Of a stretch of DNA of 6,718 bases, positions 1 through 5,278 are shown one piece after another (the stretch's first letter is position 1; the number at the start of each line of letters is the position of its first letter). The translations under genes were made by a program, and so were the position numbers. Below the pieces are notes generated by a model, which was not told where the DNA came from, ran no database searches, and was given only the letters and a program-made list of their open reading frames with translations. The DNA comes from Actinomycetes bacterium. GTDB lineage: Bacteria; Actinomycetota; Acidimicrobiia; Acidimicrobiales; RAAP-2. The stretch lies in contig JAJYZN010000151.1 in assembly GCA_021799915.1 (NCBI GenBank), forward strand, positions 1 to 6,718, read 5' to 3'.

Positions 1-1
1 T

Positions 2-460
2 CGCTACCTCGAGCAGCTCGGCTCGCCCACGGTCGGGCTCGACGCCGCCGCCGCCCTCTTGGACATCGCCTGCCAGGGACCGACCGGGCCGGTGGAGGGC
101 CGCACGCACGCGTTCGTCCGTGGCGATCTCGAGGCGCTCCCGTTCGGCGCATGGGCGTTCGACGGCGTGTTCGCCCACCACTCGTACCTCCACCTGCCGC
201 CGGAGCGAGCGCCGCACGCTTTCGGCGAGGCGGCCCGCGTGCTCGTGCCGGGCGGCACGATCCTCCTCTCGATGATCGCTGGCGCCTATGCCGGGCGGGC
301 CCTGCCCGGGGACGACTTCCCCGGGCGCTGGTACTCCTTGTGGGTGCCCGATGCCTTGGCCGGCGCCCTCGTTGCCGCCGGGTTCGCCGATGTGGAGGTG
401 ACGGTGACCGAGGGACGCCATCGCGAGCTGGACCTCGTCGCCACGGCTACGCGCCGCTGA
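2..460 (+). CDS. SAM-dependent methyltransferase, C-terminal part (5' end outside window)
   Basis: The reading frame is open from the window edge and ends at TGA 458-460, giving 152 visible residues. The fragment matches the later half of a class I (Rossmann) S-adenosylmethionine-dependent methyltransferase of the Methyltransf_11/25 type. VGLDAAAALLDIA (visible residues about 11-23) is the acidic end of strand beta-2 that binds the SAM ribose. RGDLEALPF is the segment contacting the adenine, FDGVFAHHSYLHL is the beta-4 region, and RVLVPGGTILLSM is the typical strand before the C-terminal lobe. The glycine-rich motif I must lie upstream of the window. The substrate cannot be told from this half; small-molecule methylation is the usual role of this group. 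An internal TTG at 59 is not a credible start, because it would remove the SAM-binding strand. The gene converges on the cyclase gene, leaving 35 bp between stop codons. Confidence 0.85.
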   Translation, partial: RYLEQLGSPTVGLDAAAALLDIACQGPTGPVEGRTHAFVRGDLEALPFGAWAFDGVFAHHSYLHLPPERAPHAFGEAARVLVPGGTILLSMIAGAYAGRALPGDDFPGRWYSLWVPDALAGALVAAGFADVEVTVTEGRHRELDLVATATRR

Positions 461-486
461 AGGACGCGCTGCCGCCCGATCGCGAG

Positions 487-501
487 ACCTGGTGATCAGG
501 T
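487..501. terminator. Small hairpin between convergent stop codons
   Basis: ACCTG (487-491) and CAGGT (497-501) form a 5-bp stem around a 5-nt loop. The loop and right arm overlap the cyclase stop codon (complement of 496-498). A further CCGCC/GGCGG pairing (472-476 with 502-506) could extend it only across a one-sided bulge. There is no T-tract. Its place between two convergent genes fits a weak bidirectional terminator, but a stem this short may occur by chance. Confidence 0.25.
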
Positions 502-3500
502 GGCGGGGGCTCCCAGCGCGCCGGGCCGGGCGGCCACGTGCTCCGCTGCCTCCCTGACGCCGGCACCCCCCGGCAACCCCGAGCCCGAGGCGAGCTGGCC
601 GGCCCGGGCCAGCAGCGGCGGGCACCGCAGGCGGTGGGCGATGGCCCGTGCCTCGCGCACCGATTCCTCGGCACCGGGCCGGCCGGCGGCGTCGAGCGCC
701 CCTGCATGGTCCAAGAGCGCGTGGCCGAGATGGTACGGGTTGCCCGCCCGGCGTACCGCGACCACCGCGCGCTCCACCGCCGTCACCGCCTCGGCTGGCT
801 GCCGTTCCGCCGCCTCCAACGCCTGCACGAGCTGCCGCTCGGCCCGCAGCACCGGCGGGACGTGGCCGGGGGGGTAGGCGTCGAGCATCGCCATCAGCTC
901 GGTCAGCCCGTCCGCATCCCCGATCACCCGCGCCACGCGGGCCGCCAGCGGCCACCCCCAGCGCTGGCTCTCGTGCCCGATGCTGATGTCCTTCTGCCGC
1001 GCGAGCGTGGACCGGGCGTGGGACAGGGCGAGCTCGAGATCGCCGGCGGCGAGGGCCACCAGGGCCTCGAGGAACGCGAGCGACGCTTGCACCTGGGGCT
1101 CCTCGCTGTCACGGCTCTTTTCGAGCCGTGCCAGCGCCGCCATCGCCCCTGCCGAGTCGCCGCGCAACCCGGCCAGCCACCCGGTGACCCGCTGTGCGTC
1201 CTCGTCGTCGAGGTGGTCGACCTCTCGGGCCTCGACGAGGGCGGCATCGGCTTCGTCCCACTCGCCCACTTCGAGCAAGGCGATCGCCAGGTTGGCCACA
1301 GCGAGGCCGAGGCTCGCGCGCCGGCCGGTCCGCCGGGCGTGCTCCGCCGCCGACCTCGCGACGTCGGCGGCGCGCCTCGGGTCGGTGCGGGCGAGGATGT
1401 CGGCCAGGTTGTGCTGGGCGACGGCCGCGGCGCCGAGATTGCCGGTTCGCTCGGCGATGTGGGCCGCCGCCTCGTAGTACGTCGCGGCCTCCCCGTGCCG
1501 ATTGCCGAACGCCGCGGCGTGGCCCTTGGCGTCAAAGAGCCGCCCGAGGTGGTCGGCTTCGACGTCGAGCTCCTGGGCCAGGCGAAGTGCCTCGTCCACG
1601 AGCGCCTCGCCCTGGGCCAGATTGCCGGTGAAGATCTCGATGGTGGCCAGGCGGCGGAGCGCTTCGACCGTGTCGCCGTCGGGCTCCGTTCGGAGCTGGG
1701 CCACGGCCTCCGCGAGCTCGCGGCGGGCGGCGGCGGACCGCCCCTCGTACTGCAGGATCCGGCCGCGCAGCGAACGCGTGCGCGCCACCCCGCGCTCGGA
1801 TCCCGCGGCGCGATGGGCGTCTGCGGCCCGGTCGACGAGCTCGGCGGCTTGGTGCACATCGCCGAAGGTGTAGGCGGCGTATGCCGCCTGCTCGAAGAGG
1901 GTGCCGCGTTCGGAGATCGGCGCGACGACGGCGGCCTCGGCGAACAGAGCGGCAGCGCGCGAGGGGGCGCCGGAGCGAACGGCGCGATCCCCGGCCCGCA
2001 GGAGGAAGTGAAGCCCGTCGGTCGACAGCGCCGCAGCGTCCGGGCCCCCCGGGTCGGCGGCGGCGGCGTCGAGGTAGTGGCGCGCCACCACCTCGGCGAC
2101 CTCCTCCCCGTCGTTGGCGAAGGCGGCCCGCATGTGGGCGGCGACGGCCAGGTGGTGCGCCTTGCGGTCTCGCCGCGACAAGGTCTCGTACGCGACCTGG
2201 CGGAGCATCTCCTGACAGAACCGGTACGAGCCGCGTTCGGGGGAGAGCGGATCGGCGGCGATGGAGAGCACGTCTCGGCGCACGAGCTCGCCCAGGGCTT
2301 GGTGGACGGCTTCTGGTTGGCGGCCCGACACCGCGACGAGCGCGTCCTTGGAGAAGCGCTGGCCGAGCACGCTGGCCGTCCCGACGAGGGAGTGCTCGTC
2401 TTCGGGCAAGGCGTCGAGTCGTGCCGCCAAGAGGCTGTGCAACGTGCTCGGGACGGCCATGGTCCCGGACAGCTCGCCCACCAGGCGGTAAGGGCCCTCA
2501 CCCTCGCGCCGCACCGCGCCGTAGTCGATGAGGGCGCGGATCGTCTCCACGGCAAAGAGGGGGATGCCCTCGGCCCGGGTGACGACCGCCTCCCTGGCGG
2601 CCGGCGGCGCGCCGGGGACCAGCGCCCCCACCAAGTCGTCCATGGAGGCGGGGTCGAGGGGGTCCAGCGACAAGGTCGACCGGTTCCGCCCCACCCCGTA
2701 CCCCGAGTCGATGGCGTCGCGGCCGGGGCGGGCGAACAGCAGCACGAAGATCGGGAGCTGGCGCGTCCATTCGATCAGGTGGGCGAAGAACCCGAGCAGG
2801 CCCTCGTCGGCGTGGTGGGCGTCCTCGATCAGCATGGCCACGGGCGCGACGGCGGCCAGCCGCTCGAAGAACATGCGCCATCCGGCGTAGAGCTCGTCCC
2901 GGTCGAGCACCGCTGCCGGCGCGGCGGGGTAGCGGACCCCGAGCAGCCGGGAGAGGCGCGCGCCGACGTAGTCCCGCTCCGCCGGGTCGTCGACGAAGCG
3001 CAGCATGCCCTCCACCATCTTGGTCTCGGCCACGCCGGTCGGGTCTTCCTCGGCGATACCGAACCGCTGACGGACGATCTCGGCGAGCGCCCAGTACGCC
3101 ACGCCCTCGCCGCCAAAGGACAGGCAGTGGCCCCGGTGCCAGAGCACCGTGTCGGCCAGCCCGTCCGTGTACTTCTCGAACTCCCACCCGAGCCGTGACT
3201 TGCCGACGCCGGCGGGGCCGGTGATCACGAGGAGCCGCGGGCTGCGCCGCTCGACCGACGCGTGGAAGAGGTCCTTGACGGTCCGCAGCTCGGCGGCCCG
3301 GCCGACGAGCGGAGCCTCGAGCCCGTCCACCCGTTGGGTCCCGCCCGCACCCGACAGGACGCGGGTGGCAGCAAAGAGGTGAGCCGACGCCTCGCGGCCC
3401 TTGAGGGCGTAGACGCCCGCGTCGTCGTAGGCGATGGCACGCTCCGTCAGCCGCTTGGTCGAATCGTCGGCGAGGACACCGCCGGGGCGTGCCACTCCCT

Positions 3501-4113
3501 GCACCCGCGATGCGGTATTGACGGCGTCGCCGGCGACCATGCCCTCGCCGTGCGCGCCGATCGTGACCGCGACCGGCCCGGTCACGATGCCCGCCCGCGC
3601 CGCCAGTCCGGCCGCGCTCACCGCCGCTCCGAGCGCCGCCACCGCCTCCACCAGCTCCAAGGCCGCCCGTACGGCGCGCTCGGCGTCCTGCTCGGTGGCC
3701 ACCGGCGTGCCCCACACCGCCATCACGGCATCGCCGATGAACTTTTCGACCACGCCCCCATAACGGTCGATCACGTTGCGGCAGACGGTGAAGTAGCGGG
3801 ACAGGATCTCGCGGACGTCCTCGGGGTCGCGGGCCTCCGACAGGCTGGTGAAGCCCACGAGGTCGGCGAAGAGCACCGAGCACATCCGTCGTTCCGCCAC
3901 GGGCCGAGCGGGCGCGGTGGCGGGGTCGGCCGCCGGCCCTTCACCCTCGGACGGGGCGCCACCGAGCTCGGAGCCGCACTGGCTGCAGAACCGCTGCCCG
4001 GCGGGGTTCGGCTCGCCGCAGCGCGCGCATGGCAGCTGGAGCGACGCGCCGCAGGTCCCGCAGAACCGGTCCCGGTCCGCGCACGACGCGCCGCAGGCGG
4101 AGCACTGCGTCAT
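496..4113 (-). CDS. Zinc-ribbon / class III adenylate cyclase / AAA ATPase / TPR signalling protein
   Basis: A 1205-residue cytoplasmic multidomain regulator. Residues 1-50 carry two CxxC pairs of zinc ribbons (C4, C7, C18, C21 and C29, C32, C43, C46). Residues about 74-250 are a class III nucleotide cyclase domain: metal-binding D84 (LFADLVGFT) and D128 (FIGDAVMAVWG), purine-recognising K124, and transition-state N199 and R203 (GDAVNTASR). The second purine-recognising position, usually Asp or Thr seven residues before the Asn, is Met192. Residues about 268-500 are an AAA_16/STAND-type ATPase with Walker A GPAGVGKS (299-306) and Walker B-like MLIEDAHHAD (427-436). From about 700 to the end, helical repeats rich in Ala and Leu look like degenerate TPRs. 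The cyclase would turn ATP into cAMP; the NTPase/TPR part probably controls it. The start keeps the first zinc ribbon, and no in-frame alternative upstream is credible. It diverges from a cyclic-nucleotide-binding protein gene. Domain assignment is secure; activity and the input signal are not known. Confidence 0.93.
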   Translation of the reverse strand: MTQCSACGASCADRDRFCGTCGASLQLPCARCGEPNPAGQRFCSQCGSELGGAPSEGEGPAADPATAPARPVAERRMCSVLFADLVGFTSLSEARDPEDVREILSRYFTVCRNVIDRYGGVVEKFIGDAVMAVWGTPVATEQDAERAVRAALELVEAVAALGAAVSAAGLAARAGIVTGPVAVTIGAHGEGMVAGDAVNTASRVQGVARPGGVLADDSTKRLTERAIAYDDAGVYALKGREASAHLFAATRVLSGAGGTQRVDGLEAPLVGRAAELRTVKDLFHASVERRSPRLLVITGPAGVGKSRLGWEFEKYTDGLADTVLWHRGHCLSFGGEGVAYWALAEIVRQRFGIAEEDPTGVAETKMVEGMLRFVDDPAERDYVGARLSRLLGVRYPAAPAAVLDRDELYAGWRMFFERLAAVAPVAMLIEDAHHADEGLLGFFAHLIEWTRQLPIFVLLFARPGRDAIDSGYGVGRNRSTLSLDPLDPASMDDLVGALVPGAPPAAREAVVTRAEGIPLFAVETIRALIDYGAVRREGEGPYRLVGELSGTMAVPSTLHSLLAARLDALPEDEHSLVGTASVLGQRFSKDALVAVSGRQPEAVHQALGELVRRDVLSIAADPLSPERGSYRFCQEMLRQVAYETLSRRDRKAHHLAVAAHMRAAFANDGEEVAEVVARHYLDAAAADPGGPDAAALSTDGLHFLLRAGDRAVRSGAPSRAAALFAEAAVVAPISERGTLFEQAAYAAYTFGDVHQAAELVDRAADAHRAAGSERGVARTRSLRGRILQYEGRSAAARRELAEAVAQLRTEPDGDTVEALRRLATIEIFTGNLAQGEALVDEALRLAQELDVEADHLGRLFDAKGHAAAFGNRHGEAATYYEAAAHIAERTGNLGAAAVAQHNLADILARTDPRRAADVARSAAEHARRTGRRASLGLAVANLAIALLEVGEWDEADAALVEAREVDHLDDEDAQRVTGWLAGLRGDSAGAMAALARLEKSRDSEEPQVQASLAFLEALVALAAGDLELALSHARSTLARQKDISIGHESQRWGWPLAARVARVIGDADGLTELMAMLDAYPPGHVPPVLRAERQLVQALEAAERQPAEAVTAVERAVVAVRRAGNPYHLGHALLDHAGALDAAGRPGAEESVREARAIAHRLRCPPLLARAGQLASGSGLPGGAGVREAAEHVAARPGALGAPAT

Positions 4114-4121
4114 GCCGGCCC

Positions 4122-4127
4122 ATGGTA
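4122..4127 (-). promoter_or_regulatory. Candidate -10 element (TACCAT) of the cyclase gene
   Basis: On the minus strand TACCAT fits the TAnnnT pattern of actinobacterial -10 boxes and ends 8 nt before the cyclase ATG. Transcription would then start within a few bases of the start codon, giving a nearly leaderless mRNA. This would fit the lack of a clear Shine-Dalgarno sequence. No convincing -35 box was seen. Confidence 0.3.
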
Positions 4128-4196
4128 CCGGGCAGCCCGGCGCCTTCCCTGAACATCACGCCGTCGCCGCTCGGTGCGCGCCGACACCGGGCGGCG

Positions 4197-4202
4197 TACC
4201 AT
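4197..4202 (+). promoter_or_regulatory. Candidate -10 element (TACCAT) of the cyclic-nucleotide-binding gene
   Basis: TACCAT fits TAnnnT and ends 6 nt before the ATG at 4209, which puts the expected transcription start on or beside the start codon. The bases just upstream (GGGCGGCG) make no good Shine-Dalgarno site at proper spacing, so leaderless translation is plausible. The same 7-mer, GTACCAT, sits in mirror orientation before the divergent cyclase gene. No clear -35 box. Confidence 0.35.
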
Positions 4203-4208
4203 GACGCC

Positions 4209-4619
4209 ATGTCGACAGCCGCCGAAGTGCTCGCTCAGGTCCCCATCTTCTCCATGCTCTCCAAGCGGGAGGTGGCGAAGCTCGCCGAGGACGCGCATGA
4301 CCGCACGTTCGAGGCAGGTACCGTCCTCACCGAGCAGGACGCCTTCGGGACGATCTTCACCGTGATCGCCGACGGGCAGGCGACGGTGACGGTCGGCGGG
4401 AAGACGGCCCGGGTTCTGAAGCCGGGGGAGTTCTTCGGCGAGATGGCGCTGATCGACCGCTCGCCCCGCTCGGCCACGGTCACCGCCGACACGCAGCTGC
4501 GGTGCATCATGCTCACCCAACCGGTCTTCCGCCCGTTCGCCATGTCGCATCCCGAGGCGATGTGGGCGCTCCTCGAGCTGATGGTGCAGCGGGTCCGAGA
4601 CGCCGAAGCCCGCGACTGA
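4209..4619 (+). CDS. Stand-alone cyclic-nucleotide-binding (Crp-like sensor) domain protein
   Basis: A 136-residue protein consisting almost entirely of one cNMP-binding beta-barrel. The N-terminal helix (VLAQVPIFSMLSKREVAKLAEDA, residues 7-29, quoted here as the opening VLAQVPIFSML) is typical of the Crp/cNMP family. The phosphate-binding cassette runs from G73 to about A93: GEFFGEMALIDR then SPRSATV, with E78 placed to hold the ribose 2'-OH and R87 the cyclic phosphate. Both ligand residues are intact, so cAMP or cGMP binding is likely. Unlike Crp or Fnr there is no helix-turn-helix after the barrel, only a short C-terminal helix (about 115-134). It is therefore probably not a transcription factor but acts by protein contact. 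ATG 4209 is chosen because the family-typical N-terminus begins there; the frame stays open to 4029 but that extension reads like noise and overlaps the cyclase start. The gene diverges from a class III cyclase, its likely source of ligand. Confidence 0.9.
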   Translation: MSTAAEVLAQVPIFSMLSKREVAKLAEDAHDRTFEAGTVLTEQDAFGTIFTVIADGQATVTVGGKTARVLKPGEFFGEMALIDRSPRSATVTADTQLRCIMLTQPVFRPFAMSHPEAMWALLELMVQRVRDAEARD

Positions 4620-4620
4620 G

Positions 4621-4654
4621 GCCCCGCCGGGGCCGGCCCGGTTATTCGGGCCGG
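4621..4654. terminator. GC-rich double hairpin between convergent genes
   Basis: Two inverted repeats follow the TGA of the nucleotide-binding protein. The first is GCCCC-GCC-GGGGC (4621-4633). The second is a perfect 8-bp stem, CCGGCCCG (4633-4640) with CGGGCCGG (4647-4654), around the 6-nt loop GTTATT. The second stem can form in transcripts from either strand, as expected of a shared terminator for convergent genes. The TAA stop of the minus-strand 59-aa gene (complement of 4642-4644) lies in the loop. No T-tract follows, which is common in high-GC actinobacteria, so Rho-independent action is not certain. Confidence 0.5.
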
Positions 4655-4821
4655 ACGTTCTCGGCGATGTCCTCGGGCCGGACGTTCTCGGCGATGTCCT
4701 CGGGCCGGACGTTCTCGGCGATGTCCTCGGGCCGCACGTTCTCGGCGATGTCCTCGGGCCGCACGTTCTCGGCGATGTCCTCGGGCCGCACGTCTCCCGG
4801 GTCATTCTCGATCTCCGACAT
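4642..4821 (-). CDS. 59-aa acidic tandem-repeat protein (VRPEDIAEN repeats)
   Basis: A short gene read from ATG (complement of 4819-4821) to TAA (complement of 4642-4644). The protein opens with MSEIENDPGD, then VRPE, followed by five exact copies of the nonapeptide DIAENVRPE up to the last residue. There are about 20 Asp/Glu against 6 Arg and no Lys, so it is strongly acidic. It has no Cys, no aromatic residues, no signal peptide and no membrane segment. Support for coding: a very strong Shine-Dalgarno run (GGAGGGGG) 7 nt before the ATG, a repeat period of exactly nine codons, and the only difference between DNA units being a synonymous GTC/GTG valine codon. A minus-strand frame starting at 4805 reads through the same repeats as TSPRTCGPR-like units, but lacks such a start signal and runs antisense through the nucleotide-binding gene. 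Function is not recognised. A short helix-turn repeat or a disordered binding segment is possible. Confidence 0.8.
   Translation of the reverse strand: MSEIENDPGDVRPEDIAENVRPEDIAENVRPEDIAENVRPEDIAENVRPEDIAENVRPE
4645..4791 (-). repeat. 27-bp tandem repeat, about 5.4 copies
   Basis: The plus strand shows a 27-bp unit beginning CGGGCCGGACGTTCTCGG and ending GATGTCCT, repeated head to tail with no spacers. Units are identical apart from one position (GGAC in the three copies nearest 4645, GCAC in the three nearest 4791). This difference is synonymous (Val GTC or GTG). The repeat forms most of the 59-aa gene. Confidence 0.95.
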
Positions 4822-4828
4822 CGCCGTA

Positions 4829-4836
4829 CCCCCTCC
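4829..4836 (-). promoter_or_regulatory. Strong ribosome-binding site of the 59-aa repeat gene
   Basis: On the minus strand GGAGGGGG lies 7 nt before the ATG at 4821 (10 nt if counted from GGAGG). It is among the best Shine-Dalgarno matches in the window and fixes the reading frame of the small repeat gene. Confidence 0.75.
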
Positions 4837-4850
4837 GTGGCCCGTGCGTT

Positions 4851-4880
4851 CGCTCGGGATGCACCCGCTCGGGATGCACC
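4851..4880. repeat. Perfect 15-bp tandem duplication upstream of the 59-aa gene
   Basis: CGCTCGGGATGCACC occurs twice, head to tail, at 4851-4865 and 4866-4880. It lies 30 to 59 bp before the start codon of the minus-strand 59-aa gene, where an operator or promoter-proximal leader would be. A -10-like TACGCT (complement of 4885-4890) lies just upstream of it on the minus strand, which would place the duplication in the 5' leader. Confidence 0.7.
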
Positions 4881-4890
4881 CGGAAGCGTA

Positions 4891-4905
4891 CCGTCTGGAC
4901 GACGG
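4891..4905. terminator. Small hairpin after the 83-aa gene
   Basis: CCGTC (4891-4895) and GACGG (4901-4905) form a 5-bp stem with a 5-nt loop, 24-38 nt beyond the stop of the 83-aa minus-strand gene. There is no T-tract. It could weaken read-through into the 59-aa gene or be a chance dyad. Confidence 0.2.
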
Positions 4906-4928
4906 CGCCGCCGGTGGGCTTGGCAGTG

Positions 4929-5180
4929 TCAGTTCCGGGGTGCTGTCTCGTCGACGTCGACCGTGGTCGGTGCCTCCGGCTCGAGGATTTCACCGGTGTG
5001 GTGCGGCGAACTGAGGTCGTCGACCTCGAACTCCACGTCGTCGACGTCCGACCAGTGCACGATCAGCGCACTGGCCTCGGCCTCGGACTCGCAGACCGTC
5101 GAGTCGATCAGCCGGCCCTCCTTGTAGACCCGAACCTCCACCGGAGCTGCGCCTCTATCCCCGTCACCCGCTGCCTGCAT
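4929..5180 (-). CDS. 83-aa acidic hypothetical protein
   Basis: Starts at ATG (complement of 5178-5180), preceded by GAGGAGAGG, whose GGAG core lies 6 nt from the ATG; this is a good ribosome-binding site that fixes the start. Residues about 14-56 look like a small folded alpha/beta unit: strand VEVRVYKEG, a turn, RLIDSTVC, a helix (ESEAEASALIVHW) and strand VDDVEFEVDDL. The C-terminal part (from about 57) is rich in Pro, Thr, Glu and Asp and probably flexible. About 21 acidic against 5 basic residues make it strongly acidic. One Cys (C30) is present; there is no signal peptide or membrane segment, so it should be cytoplasmic. I do not recognise a family. It lies between the transpeptidase gene (98 bp upstream) and the 59-aa repeat gene (107 bp downstream) on the same strand, and shares small size and acidity with the latter. 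Confidence 0.8.
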   Translation of the reverse strand: MQAAGDGDRGAAPVEVRVYKEGRLIDSTVCESEAEASALIVHWSDVDDVEFEVDDLSSPHHTGEILEPEAPTTVDVDETAPRN

Positions 5181-5234
5181 CGCCCTCTCCTCGCTTCGCA
5201 GTCACCTGGGACCACCATTGCCTCGCTCATGGGC

Positions 5235-5249
5235 CGGCCCCCAGGGCCG
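5235..5249 (-). terminator. Hairpin after the L,D-transpeptidase gene
   Basis: On the minus strand CGGCCC-TGG-GGGCCG forms a perfect 6-bp GC stem with a 3-nt loop, about 30 nt beyond the transpeptidase stop codon. There is no T-tract. It fits a GC-rich actinobacterial terminator or attenuator between the transpeptidase and 83-aa genes, but such dyads are frequent in this composition. Confidence 0.35.
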
Positions 5250-5278
5250 ATGGTCCTTGCGGTGCCACGCGTCGGCGG

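Noticed and set aside
538..3198. Long (886-codon) open frame on the plus strand opposite the cyclase gene
   Set aside because: It is antisense to a protein with clear zinc-ribbon, cyclase and ATPase motifs. Its translation is rich in Arg, Gly, His and Val without any motif. In very GC-rich DNA, stop codons are rare in frames opposite real genes.
4029..4208. N-terminal extension of the cyclic-nucleotide-binding protein
   Set aside because: The extra 60 codons are Arg/Pro-rich, overlap the divergent cyclase start, and precede a family-typical N-terminus that begins at ATG 4209.
4645..4791. CRISPR-like array
   Set aside because: The 27-bp units abut with no spacers and stay in one coding frame, so this is a coding tandem repeat.
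4110..4805. 231-codon minus-strand frame with TSPRTCGPR-type repeats
   Set aside because: It runs antisense through the cyclic-nucleotide-binding gene and has no convincing start signal. The repeat frame beginning at ATG 4821 has a strong Shine-Dalgarno sequence, and the only base variation in the array is synonymous there.
4502..5014. 170-codon plus-strand frame across the repeat array (FSAMSSGRT units)
   Set aside because: It starts inside the cyclic-nucleotide-binding gene, has no ribosome-binding site, and covers two minus-strand genes with good ones. Its repeats are only the reverse reading of the 27-bp units.
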